64,000 nt of DNA from Setoptus koraiensis (lineage: Eukaryota > Arthropoda), in the NCBI GenBank assembly GCA_048013815.1, contig CM106586.1, positions 3,410,001 through 3,474,000 of the forward strand. The letters run 5' to 3'. Below the pieces are notes generated by a model. The model did no database searches. It was not told the DNA's origin and saw only the letters and a program-made list of their open reading frames with translations. Positions 42,640 to 53,532 of this stretch are shown one piece after another; positions within the stretch are counted from its first letter, which is position 1, and the number at the start of each line of letters is the position of its first letter. The position numbers were made by a program, and so were the translations under genes.

Positions 42640-45600
42640 CTGTTGTATAGCGATGCAATATGTGATGATGAGGTTGACAATCGACAATAGAGTGACAATT
42701 CGCATTAGATTACTCCTTTGATAATCTTTGAATATTTGGTTGTTGGTGGTAGATTGATTATTGAGATTATGAGATTTTTGTGTGTTTGTTTGCCAATTTG
42801 TTGCCAATTGCCGACACACGACGCTAAATCTGAGACGTCAAATCATGTCAATTTAAAACGCTAGATACAGGAAAAAACTCTCCGGAGCCAGATCACAAAC
42901 TATGGTCAGGGATTTGCCAACTATACCCTTTCGCCAAACTCGAAACAATAAACAAAGTGTATTGCCCACTTCTTCAGTCTCAAAACTCGACTTCACGCCA
43001 TAATTTACACTCTAATTAATTGACTCTGCAGTAGTTTTTTTTTAATTTCATATTATTATTGTTATTGTTGATTTATTTATTATTGTGTCATTGGGAGCAC
43101 TGTCTAGGGACGGCAGTAGTAGGGGACATCATTTCATCAATTTAAGTTTGCGCGTTCTGAAGATTCACATTTAATTCTCATTCTTTCTTATCAATGTTTT
43201 TAGCTTATTTACATAATATTATCACCTAGTAGCACCAGCAGCGCCAAAACAAACAAACAAACAACAACTAGACAAACTAGAATATTTGCCTCAGGTTAGG
43301 ATAATGATGACGACGACTGAAAAATTATTATCATCCAATTTAATAGCTTGGTATGTCGGTGATGGGCCACAACGTGACACCTACTCTGCTACTTCGTCTA
43401 TTTCGTGTAACACTAATAATTGTAGCCAATAAATAATGTACATAGACAAGGGCGATGATAATAACGGTGTTGTCGACGTGATAAACGTGATAATGACACA
43501 AGGTGATGGTAGAGGAAAAGAAGCAATAGATGATGATGTTAATTGTTGTGTACAGAGATAGACAGAGACAGACAGAAACAGAACGCTGATTCTTAGCTGG
43601 AAGTGGAAGAGAGTGTCAACGTTATAGGCTACAGAGACAGGTCTGATGAGAGTTTCGACAGCTAACTGAGTTGAGGGACCCACGGGCAGATGCTGAGAGA
43701 GCGAGGCAGATTCAGAGAGCCGGAAGTTGAGTTTGAAGCTTGGAGAGCATGCCACGGAAAGCCCACATGCAGCCATGGTGATATATGGGGGCGTGCAGGA
43801 GAGAGGTTCGTAGAGTTGGCTGTGAGTTTCAAAGTCCAACACCGGATGTATACGCTTGCATACATCCGGTGTTGCGTAACTCAAGTTAGTGTGAGTGTTA
43901 TACAAGAGTAGTTGTTATATCTGGTCTGAATTGTAGCGTGCTCGCCCGTTGATTGTCTAACTATTGTATATTGTAATATAAATATATATTTATATATAAA
44001 TATTCATATATATATATCGATCTCTATGCTACTGCTGTCTCTGAGATTAAATTATTAAATTCACCGTTATACGCACTGAATAGAACGCTCATTTACATCT
44101 CACTTGTAATGAATAATTTGTAATAATAAAAAAAATAATAGACCCATAGAGATGATAAAAGCCACTCGTCACAGAATAGATACCCCAATCATACAAATTG
44201 TGCGTGTATATTTATAACCTGATCAACATGCTTCATTGTTATTGTTATTGTCAGACCCAAATCAAGGCTCCGAGAGAGTTTTTGCTGAGCGATCGTCTGG
44301 CTCATCACAGATACAGCAGACGGCAACTGAAAAAATCGCAAAGGTGCGAGGGAACGGGTTGGGCAATATCGGGTTGGGACCGGCGTGTCAGCAGCATCAT
44401 ATTGCATTGATATTACATTCGTTGATCGTATTTATTGGAATTATCCCTTGCGATTGCTTACCTTTTGATTATGATCACTATTATGGTTATTATTGCACCT
44501 AAGAAAATAAATCCACCGAATATGGCCACGGCAAATATGCCCTCCAAACTGAATCTGGCCGAGGCCATATTCAGTCTGTTGTTGATTGTTTGTTGGGGTC
44601 CCGGCAAACTGTTGCTGCTCGACTGCATGTGATGGTGATGATGGTGATCTTGAACGGCGGACACGTTCAAATTGTTGTTGTTGTTGTTGTTGTTGACATC
44701 GTGATGCTGCCTGTCGCTATTGTGATGACTGTTCAACGGATTATATTGTGACTTTACTATAACGGGCTGACTCGGGCTGGCCAGTGAGGCCGACGAAGAA
44801 GCGGCCGACGACAAAATGTGCAGCGGAGTGTATTTGTTGTTGTTGTTGTTACTTTGCGCCGTTGAGCCGAACGGGGCGACAACTCTGTTATTGTTGTTGT
44901 TTGCTTGTTGTTGCAGCTGGTGCGAGCTTGGCGAATTGGTTGTTGTCGGTTGTTGCGGCAGCCTGTATCTTTGGGTGCTGGTATCGATTTGCGCATTTGA
45001 GTTGTCTTGTGCTTGTGTTGTGGTTGTCGTGGTTGTAGTTGGCATAAGTTGGGCATTGTTGCCAGTGTTGTAACCATTTATGAATAGACCTGGCTGCTGA
45101 TTGATTTGATTTGATGCGGGCTGTTGGGTGCTCGCCGACGATATGCTGCCAACATTTGATGACGCGCCCGTTGTTACGTGATGCTGCTGCTGAGGTGTGC
45201 TAGTAGTGTGAATATTGTTGTTGTTGTTGTTGTTGCTGTTACCTGTTGTTGTGCCAAAATTAGCCACACTGCCAACAGGTGAGGGGGGCATGTAGCTGGA
45301 CACACTGGTCGATTGTGAGGCTTTCCTGTTTTGCTGTTCGTCCTGTTGCTGCTGATTTGTTGCTGTTGTTGTTTGTACATTTGATGGCATGACTGGTCCG
45401 TTTATGGAGGCTGCCAGAATGGAATTAATTTGTTTCAAATCCAACGGTGTCAGCGTGTTGTGGCCCGTCGGTGGTTTATGGTGATTTGTTGCCGGTGAAT
45501 TGTTAATAGCAAACGCATTGGTGTTATTTGTTGTTGTTGTTGTTGTTTGTGATTGTGTGTTGGTAGCCATCATAGCAGCAGCCGACGGCGACAACACATT

Positions 45601-48600
45601 CAAGATATAGTGACGCAACATGGATGAGAGATTTATTAGATTAGATAAGGATAATTGCGATGGCTGCAAATTGGCCTCATTAGGGCCCATGCTGGACATG
45701 GCTGCTGCTGCTGCAAAATGGCTGCTCGTCGATGGCGCTCTCGATGACGACTGCTGTGTCGTCATCGAGAGCCTCCATACTATGCACTCCATACTATGCA
45801 CTCCATACTGTAGAGTGACAGCCATAAAAACTGAAAAACATAACGGATCACATTGCATCACATGCGAATATTACATAATAATACAATATTCCAATGCGTG
45901 TGTGCGCTATGCTATTATCATAATAGTATTATGTGTGCTGGACGGCATTGTTACAATTGATCGGGCGCGTCAGTTACGTCATCGAGTTGCCAGCGTCCAG
46001 GCGACGGCGTTGCCAGTTGATGGGGGCAACCGTCAACAGTGTCAACTGTCAACAGCGTCAACTGTCAACAGCGTCAGCTGGAATTGCGGCCCGCCAAAAC
46101 AAACAGCGACAAACGAAACGATTGGTGTTTGTTTTTGTGGCCACTTTGGCTTTGGGGCCATTTAACTTTTCAAAAGTAAACCACTAATTGATGCCAATCA
46201 ATGGTGCGGCGCTGTCAACTCTCTGTTTCCATGGCGCCCGACCCAGTATAATGTGTCCCTGTGGCTGGGTGCGCATGACTTATGCTTATGCGATCACTTT
46301 GCGGATATTATCCGTCAGGTAATCGCATCCGATCGCTTATCGGGGTCATACAGCGGCACACAGTGCAGTGTTGGTTCATGCAAAACAGGCAGGCGATTAC
46401 CTGATAACATCAACATTGCATCATGCATGCTGTTGTGATGCTGTTGTTGCCGATATCACAGTCGTATTGTGCGTTTGGGTGCATGCAACAGGTGAGATGC
46501 AACAGGCGAGATGCAACAGGCGAGATGCAACAGGTGAGATGCAACAGGTGAGATGCAACGGTGCCCAAAAATACAATGCAACAGGCGCTCATTGACAGCA
46601 GCAGCAGGGCAAAAGGTATTGCCAATTGCAGCCAGTAGGTGACCTAGAATTAGCGCTGTTGTGTTAAATTAGATTATTATTTGCGATAATGCTAATCATG
46701 GTGGCAATTAATGACGACATGAGCAGCACCAACGGACGCCTACCTATGGAATGGATTGATGACTGATGATTGTTGGCATTATGCGGGCTTGTTGCGCCAG
46801 CCTGAGCTAGAGCCACTCTGTTGGTGCCCGGCAACCTGTTATTACTGTTTACTATTGCGTCATTATTGGCATGGTTGTTGTTGTTGTTGTTGTTGTTGTT
46901 TGTATTTGGCGAGTGTGCGGTTTGTGTGTTTGCCAATGGATGCGGATGATCCGCCGTTATGGACGACACAGCATGCTGATGTTGCTCATGGTGGTGACCG
47001 TTGCCGCTACTGACCGCGGGAAACAAAACCGCGCCCGCTCGCGGCATGCTCGAGCTGACGGGCCGGGCGGTGGTGCTGGTGGTGGTGGTGCTAGTTGTGC
47101 TTGTGGTGCTGGTTGTTGTGGGCGCGCGCGGTCTCTCTGCAATTACATAACATTGTATATATAAATATGACGTGCATTCATGCCAGGCGATCAACAATTA
47201 ATTAATGAATAAAATAATTAATTAATTGATGCGACGCGCGCGTTTGTTTCATTCGGGCCGACGGGTAACGGGTTTGGGCAGGTAGCGGACAGACGAGAAC
47301 AGACAACGGTTAGTTTATCGGCGGCTCTATGAACATGCTGAGCGGCACGTGATGCGAGTGACTTGTGGTCACCATGGGAGATCGGGCGACACGATGGGAG
47401 TTGGGGGACACGGTGAGAGATCGGGGCACGATGGTCGGGGTGACCATGGGAGATATCAAATAACAACATGGGAGATATCAAATAACTAGTAACTTACCCT
47501 TGCAGTAGGGCGACTGGTTGTCCCAGAAGCCGTTGAAGGAGCACACGAGCAGGCGCTCGCCCACCAACTCGTAGCCGGGCCGGCAGTCGAAGGTGGCCTG
47601 GGTGCCCGTTATAGTGACATTGGACGACACAGTGACGTAACCGTTCATGGGAGGCGACAGGCCCGGGCAAAGGCGCGGCTCGCAGCGGGGCGGCGGCCCG
47701 TTCCAGCGTTCGTCGTGGTCGCACATAAGCGACGATTTTCCATACAATATGTAACCATCGTTGCAAGCATAATTAACATAACTCTGATATATGGTTGTGC
47801 CATTAATAAGCTTATAATCGCCATTGGCTATCATGGCCGGATAAGCGCAATCGACATAGCGACATTTGGGCGCATATTCCGAAAAGAAACCCGAAGCGAG
47901 ACAAGTGCGCACTTGGGGCCCAATTAAATGATTGCCTGGGGCGCATTTGTATTCAATCACTGTGCCTATTTCAACGTTGCGCGTTATTAGCGTAGAATTG
48001 GTGGGCTTCTCTGGCTTGCCACAACTGAGGGGCCTGTATTGACAGATAAAATTGAGATTGAGATTGCAGTCTGTGTCGGACCACAGCCAGCCCTTGCTAC
48101 CATCGAAACGCGAACAATTGTGCTGACTGGCGGGCGTGTTCCAAAAGGATATTTGCACATCTTTGCCACTTATCCATTTCCAGTTTTGGCCGTTGCGTTG
48201 ATCGCGCACCGCGCCCAACCAATACTGGCCAGACAATTGATCCTGTCTGTGTCGCCGGTACAATTCCCAGCTTAGGAAACCCTGCAGAGCGGGCGATGTC
48301 TCGTCGACGAGGGTGCCGCCGCGCACCTCGCAATACCGCCGGGCACTGTCAAAGTTTAAATTTTGATTGTTGTGGAATAGGTAACATTTTCCGTTGTAGG
48401 TGGCCGTGGACCCGAGCGGCTGGTCCCGGAACGAGGGGCACTGCTCGATGGAGAGCGCTGCGCGCGACGGGGGCGTCGTCAAGTTTGATAAGATTCGGAT
48501 TGTATTCAGATCAGATTCAGATTGGATTCAGGTTAGTTTGGGCTGGTTGCGTCATCGGTTTTGTATGAGGTGTGGGCCTCTAGTGGAGGCTCAATCGCTT

Positions 48601-50121
48601 ACCGTGGTCGGTGAATATGAACGTCTCGCAAATGCTCAGCGGCACCCCGTGCGGGTCCTCCAGGTGTATGGAGACGAAGGCGCCCGGCGCGGGCCGGGTG
48701 CAGGGCAGGAAGAGCGGCTTGCCCTCCTCGATGAATCCGTGGTACCTGTTGCACACGGTGTTTGAGCCGATGTCGGGCCGGTTGTTGCCGACGCGCACCG
48801 TTATGGTGGCCTTCTTCTTGTTGGCTGTTTGTTGTTATTCATTATGTTCATTGCGCAATCAGATTCATTGTTGCGCCATCAGATTGATTATTGCGCCATC
48901 AGTTTCAGTATTGCGCAACCAGTTTCATTATTATGCAATCAATTTCATCATTGTGCAGCGCAATTGGCAGCGGACAGTTTGTTGCGGCGGGCAGTTTGTT
49001 GCGGTTGGCCGCGTTTGTGGGCCGATCAGACCAAAACGATATCGTTATGATGAAAGAAAGAGGGCGATTAATTAGCATTTGCATAAACATTTGCCATGGG
49101 CTGCTTGTGGCGGCCGGAACCAGCCTAATGCTACGATCAGTATTAATAATAATAAATTTGCGACTCTCTCATCATTGTTACGTGACCGAACTAGGGCTAA
49201 TTGATTGCGCACAGTGCGATATTGTGATCATATTATGTTGTTGATTATAATAATCATTGTTACAGTATCATTGTTATATCATGCACTTAGCGGCGGACGT
49301 TGTTCAGTTATGCAACCATAGCGCAAACCATTATAACGTTTATTACGGTGCAATCATTATGCAATCATTGCCGGCTATCTGCGCGATCTGTGAGCAGTTG
49401 TTGTTGCATAAATCATTGGGCATTTTCGCAACTGCACATACGGACGACCGGATGACACACGCTAATTAATCATCACAATGCACCGATTTATAAATTAAAA
49501 TTGCCAGATATTTAGCCGCATCGCCATTGAATTGATCTGGCTAAATATGTAATGATAACGAGGCCATATATCACCCCAAACAAGCGCCATATATTGCCAT
49601 ATATATGTGTGATGTGTAACAAGATAAGCCGGATATGCGATGATTGCGATCTGGCGCTGGACAGAAGGCGCGCCTCGCGGATCGGTCACAATGCTCGCGG
49701 TTATGAGCGCCTATCGGCGCAGCCGCACTGCAAATTACTCCAATTTCGTCCGGCGGTGCAAGTTATCGGCGCGTCGGACACATGGGCGTGTCATCGTCGC
49801 AATTATCGGCGGTCGAAATCTTGCCGCGAGCGCCCGACAACGAGATACATCGGCGGCCACATACCCGAGCGGGTGATTACCCAGTCGGGATAACAAGTTG
49901 TTACTTACCGCAACATCCGGTTCCAAAGTCAATGCGCACTATCTGCACCAGGTAGGGCTCCAACAGGTTGACGTACCACCACGGGCTGGCTTCGGCGTCG
50001 GTCATGGTGCATGTGGAGCTGGCGAAGTATTGCGACGTCTGGCCGTCGACGGCCTTCTGAGCGCTGCCCATGCCCGCCGTGGACGATTGCATGGCCGCCT
50101 TGCCGAGGCCCACATTGAGCA
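41835..50121 (-). CDS. fw: Furrowed-like selectin-type receptor (6 exons placed, 5' end missing)
   Basis: Exons are 50121-49909, 48824-48603, 48457-47498, 47136-46744, 45830-44462 and 42639-41835. Every donor is GTAAG/GTAGG-like and the first five joins are phase 1 (last join phase 2), giving about 1320 residues. Order: fucolectin/F5-8-type domain (NVGLGKAAMQSST to DFGTGCC, then ANKKKATITVRVGNNRP to ICETF), C-type lectin domain, three sushi/CCP domains, a Thr/Ser mucin-like stretch, a long Gln/Asn/His-rich region, one membrane helix (FAVAIFGGFIFLGAIITIIV) and a His/Ser/Gly-rich cytoplasmic tail. This order matches Drosophila Furrowed, an adhesion receptor of eye, bristle and planar polarity. 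The exon with signal peptide lies upstream, probably beyond the window. A donor-like GTATAAT 13 bases before the stop could allow further 3' exons. Confidence 0.9.
42640..44461 (-). other. furrowed intron between membrane exon and tail exon
   Basis: 1.8 kb. The first 740 bases (to 43379) are shared with copy A'. It carries a 15-bp perfect hairpin at 43837-43874 and AT-rich repeats at 43975-44018. A 60-odd codon open frame conserved in both copies (from about 42819 and 39823) looks non-coding. Confidence 0.6.
43837..43874. repeat. Perfect inverted repeat, 15-bp arms, 8-base loop
   Basis: CAACACCGGATGTAT pairs with ATACATCCGGTGTTG around ACGCTTGC. It lies within a furrowed intron, outside the duplicated segment. 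Confidence 0.9.
44462..45830 (-). CDS. fw: furrowed exon: Gln/Asn/His-rich stalk plus membrane helix
   Basis: 456 codons after a TTTTTCAG acceptor. The first ~420 residues are low complexity with (CAA)/(AAC) runs encoding Asn, Gln, Thr and His. The end is LNMASARFSLEG followed by a ~22-residue hydrophobic helix and IIIKR before a GTAAGC donor. Its juxtamembrane place between mucin stretch and TM suggests an extended stalk. Confidence 0.8.
46483..46552 (+). repeat. 14-bp minisatellite ATGCAACAGGTGAG, 5 copies
   Basis: Five head-to-tail units differing only T/C in CAGGTGAG / CAGGCGAG. Each full unit contains both an E-box (CAGGTG) and a consensus splice donor (CAG-GTGAG) on the plus strand, antisense to furrowed, inside its intron. 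Confidence 0.9.
46744..47136 (-). CDS. fw: furrowed exon: Thr-rich mucin-like segment
   Basis: 131 codons between AATTGCAG and ATAG-GTAGGC. Opens ERPRAPTTTSTTSTTS, then His- and Asn-rich runs. Dense Thr/Ser/Pro suggests O-glycosylation. Confidence 0.75.
47498..48457 (-). CDS. fw: furrowed exon: C-type lectin domain and three sushi domains
   Basis: 320 codons. The lectin domain starts CPSFRDQPLGSTATYNGKCYLF and shows FDSARRYCEVRGGTLV, YWLGAVRD, and the closing disulfide pair in WLWSDTDC...FICQY. The EPN or QPD calcium-site motif is absent, so ordinary calcium-dependent sugar binding is doubtful. Three CCP modules follow with their four Cys and late Trp/Gly (CGKPEKP, CAYPAMIANG, CPGLSPPMNG). 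Drosophila furrowed has more CCP modules; others may be lost here. Confidence 0.9.
48603..48824 (-). CDS. fw: furrowed exon: second half of fucolectin-like domain
   Basis: ANKKKATITVRVGNNRPDIG, then CNRYHGFIEEGKPLFLPC and GAFVSIHLEDP to LSICETFIFTDH. Matches the back half of eel-fucolectin/tachylectin-4 type domains, joining CC at the previous exon in phase. Confidence 0.85.
48848..48962. repeat. 20-bp tandem repeat carrying ATTGCGCAAT palindromes
   Basis: About six degenerate 20-bp units of the form TTCATTATTGCGCAATCAGT. The core TTGCGCAA is the C/EBP-type bZIP palindrome; some units have TTGCGCCA or TTATGCAA. It lies in the short intron that splits the fucolectin domain, starting 23 bases from an exon. 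Confidence 0.85.
49909..50121 (-). CDS. fw: furrowed exon: first half of fucolectin-like domain
   Basis: LNVGLGKAAMQSSTAGMGSA, KAVDGQTSQYF, and ASPWWYVNLLEPYLVQIVRI leading to DFGTGCC. These are the standard FTP/F5-8 landmarks. The acceptor CCTAATCAG sits at 50122. It starts in phase, so a coding exon must precede it. Confidence 0.88.
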
Positions 50122-51456
50122 CTGATTAGGTTGTACGGTGCGGTGCGGTTTCATGGTGCGGTCCCGTTGTGTTGTTGCGGTCCGGTTGTGTTGTTGCGGT
50201 CCGGTTGCGGGCATCGGGTTCGGTGAATCCGTCGGCGGTGGGGTGCGCGGGGCATCGCGTCAGGTGAGGCAAAACAAACAATTGTGATTGTGATTAGTGG
50301 GCTGCAGTTGGGGCACAAAGTGAGTGAGTTGTGAGTCGGGCGACTGACCAGTCTGCTGTTCGTTCGTTAGCTGTTTATTTATCTATTTACTTGCGTGTCG
50401 CTCATTCGTTATCAGAGAATCGCCGACAATCCACGAATCTGCGACGATTCGCGGCTCGCCGACATACCGCGGGTCGCCTCGATTCCAGCAAGTGCAAGTC
50501 CGATGACGCAACCATCGGCAATTAGCTCGGCATCGCTCTCATTATCTGTCCGAATCGGTCGGCCAGTCACTCGGAGGAGTGTCGCGAGAGAGTGATTTGC
50601 GCCGCACCACAACAAATGCAAATCGCCAAATCGCCAAGCTCCCAGACTGCCGAACCATGTTCAATGCGGCCCGCCGTCCGTCGGCGGCCGACGGGATTGT
50701 GTGCGGCCGTCGCGTCGCGGAATTCGTACGACAACACGGCCGTTCGGGGGCGATTGTTTGCGCTGTCATGTTTGCATGTTTGCGTTGTTTAATTGCGCAT
50801 TTGGCAGCGCTTGTTTTGGCAGCTCTCAGGCGAACTTTGCAAACAACACACCGGCGTTACATAACTGCCTTTGTTGTTGTTGTCGTTGTTGCTGTCGTTG
50901 TTGCTGTCGTTGTTGCTGTTGTTGTTGTGCACCGTTATCAAGCCAGCGTTACGTAATCGCGTCACTCGAGCAGCAAGACAGGCCAAAACAAGAAAACAAG
51001 GGCTTGTTGAGAGAGTGCCACTTGACCAGTGGCGAGTGCTGCCAGCTCGCAAGCTGCACCGTCCCGGCCGGCGCCGACTGTGACCGCCGCAACAGGCTGG
51101 CCGGGCGACTATTTTGCGAGCATCTCGCGGGCATTTCGCCAGCGTTCTGCATGCGTTTTCCGAGCGTTTTCCGAGCGTTTTCCGAACATTTTTTCCAAAC
51201 ATTTTCCGACTATTTAGCGGACGGCAGGCAAGCATGCAAATCGAAGCCCGTCCCGCGACCGGCGCCACAGTTGCAGCGCGGCCAGTTCGCGACCGACAGA
51301 CTCCAAGTGCCGCAAACAAGCGCAACGACGACACCGACAACAAATCATCTAATCATGCCAGCTAAAATAATTATACCTACACACGGCCGAGTGACACAGG
51401 CACGGCCAGCGGTCAAGCCCGCCGCGGTGACCGCTGCAACCGGCGGCCGCAGCCGG

Positions 51457-51519
51457 TCTCCGCACACAAGCCCGTCTCCGCGCACAAGCCCGTCTCCGCG
51501 CACAAGCCCGTCTCCGCAG
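51457..51519. repeat. 18-bp minisatellite, 3.5 copies
   Basis: Unit TCTCCGCGCACAAGCCCG repeated with one base of variation. Confidence 0.9.
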
Positions 51520-52605
51520 TGTGGCCAGCTGGCCAGCCTGAGAGTTGCGCCGAGACTCGCCACTCGAGGGGAGATGTTCGCACAAGATACTCGCAGCAGC
51601 GTCTCAGCGAGCGGTCGGTGCCGGCCAACGAGGCCACAGGCGACACACACTGGCCAGCGACGTCCGAGTGGCGCGTCTTCCGGGCATCGGGACGCTCGGG
51701 CGGGCGGACGCTCCGACGGCGGGACGTTCGGATATCGCCAATTTGGCATCGCAAATGCCGATCGGTCGGCAGCTGCGCGAGCCTGAATTGGTCGGGCCGG
51801 CCCGAGTAACGGCACTGGAGCTGCAAACACTGGCCGCACAATCGGCGCCTGTCGTCGGCGCGATAACGGCCAGTGGCGCAAGCGACCATAACGGCGGTGA
51901 CGGCCATGACGGCCATGACGGGACGGGCGCGTAATTGCGGGTTGCCGTCGGGTGTCACCCTGTCAATATGCATTGTGCGTTGGCATGTTTGCGCGGCTGT
52001 CCGCTGGGCGCTCTTGCCCGCGCTCGCTGCGTCGGGCGAGCTTGCGGCTCGCACACAAATCGCTTACCAATCGCAGCACTCGCCGGCATCGATCGCCGCC
52101 GTTACGTAATTCATCTTGGCCGGACGCAAGCTGTCAGGCGGCGCGCAATCACACATGATACGATGACGGTCGGTGTGCGATCAGCGCGGCGCGATCGTCG
52201 GCTCGCCGACCGGCAATCAGACAAGTCAGACATTTATCAAATATACAAAATGTTCGGGCTGCCAACGGGCGCCGACCGGCCACAGTTAGCGGTCGGCGAG
52301 CGCCGTCGCAGCGGCCGTCCGACAGCGTCCGGCACTGTCCGGCACTGTCCGGCAATGTCCGAGAATGTCCGAGCAAGCTGCGCCAGCGAAAACGGTGCCG
52401 ACGAGACCCGGCGACGGGAAGGCGCACGGCGAGGCCGGCAGCCGTTCGGTGACGGGCCAATTACACAAATATAATTATATAAATAAACTGAGCAAAGGTA
52501 AATAAAAGTATATATTGCCGCTGTCCCATATTCGCTGGCCGGCTCGGCACGGCTGCTGGATTGCGGACGCAAGTGGCCGCAAATTGGAACGCTTTTGCTT
52601 GCGTC

Positions 52606-52682
52606 GAATTCGCTTCGAATTCGCTTCGAATTTGCTTCGAATTCGCTTCGAATTTGCTTCGAATTCGCCTCGAATTTGGCAG
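52606..52682. repeat. 11-bp minisatellite GAATTCGCTTC, 7 copies
   Basis: Seven units differing mainly C/T at position 6, and one CCTC ending. On the other strand it gives a spurious SEFEANSK repeat frame. Confidence 0.92.
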
Positions 52683-53480
52683 AGTTTGCTTCGAGTTCGG
52701 CAGTTTGCTGCCGATTGCGATCGCTCCGGCGCCGATCGAACGCCGATCGATGGCCGCCCGAGGCGGCCCGTAGCTGACCCGTAGCATATGCTGCACGGCG
52801 CGGCGAGCCGCGCCGGTGCTTGCGAGCGAGGCGACCATTCACTCGCAATTGGCTATGCTGGCAAGCAGTCGCAAACTGGCGCCAACATCGAGTTTGAAGG
52901 TTCGACTCCTCTGGGCGCTGCCGCCGACCGGCCTGCTGTCGAGCGACCGGCCGACCGGCCGAGGGCGCCCGAGCGGGCTGTCCGCTGGGCCGCCGATTCA
53001 GGGTCAGCCGTGGGCGCCGCGCACAAGTGGCCCGGCGTGCCGTACCGTGGGCTGGCCGCTCCGTTATTCGGCCATCGTCACTCGTCACCGTCGTCCGCTC
53101 GTTGGCTCGTTGGCTCACACCGACCGACTGACCGCGCCAGGCGACGGGCCGAAGCGACCCACTGATTGCGCAAACAATATCTCGTATTACGCAATGGTTA
53201 TCAGCGCAAGCAAGCTTCGCGCTGGCCACTATGACGCCAGTATTGGGCAAGCGTTGCGCTGGCTAGTATGTGTTGGGCAAGTATTACGCAAGTGTCAGTT
53301 TCAGATTGCTCTGGCACAAGCGCCGTGTGATACAGGGACGAGCAGAGTTGCGCAATTATAATTAGAACACACACTAATAACAATAATAAAGATAATGTAT
53401 TACGTAACCGGCGTAACAGGTGAACATTGTTGTGCGATTGTGTGCGTGCGTTGCAAAAAATTGCAACACTCTTCTTGTTG

Positions 53481-53507
53481 CATCACTGACACTGACTGTC
53501 AGTGATG
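53481..53507. repeat. Perfect hairpin, 11-bp arms
   Basis: CATCACTGACA and TGTCAGTGATG around CTGAC, immediately before a (TG)n tract (53507-53532). Confidence 0.88.
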
Positions 53508-53532
53508 TGTGTGTGTGTGTGTGTGTGTGTGT
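53507..53532. repeat. (TG)n microsatellite
   Basis: About 13 TG units adjoining the hairpin at 53481. Confidence 0.93.

Noticed and set aside
42589-42819. Small frame conserved in both duplicates (also 39620-39823)
   Set aside because: It lies across an intron and its acceptor. Conservation follows from the recent duplication, and the ends differ because of indels.
51457-51519. Regular short repeats that could suggest a CRISPR array
   Set aside because: Units are contiguous with no unique spacers and the host is eukaryotic. The same holds for 56794-56871 and 58591-58678.
50701-51786. Long open frame (361 codons) in the GC-rich region
   Set aside because: It is a product of GC-rich, stop-poor DNA and repeats, has no domain or signal peptide, and competes with equally long frames on the other strand.
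52895-52910. GGTTCGACTCC resembling a tRNA T-arm
   Set aside because: No acceptor stem, D-arm or anticodon arm could be placed around it.
51413-53250. Overlapping minus-strand frames of 200-340 codons
   Set aside because: They run through 10- to 18-bp minisatellites and repeat peptides such as SEFEANSK. Arg-rich composition is typical of non-coding GC-rich DNA.
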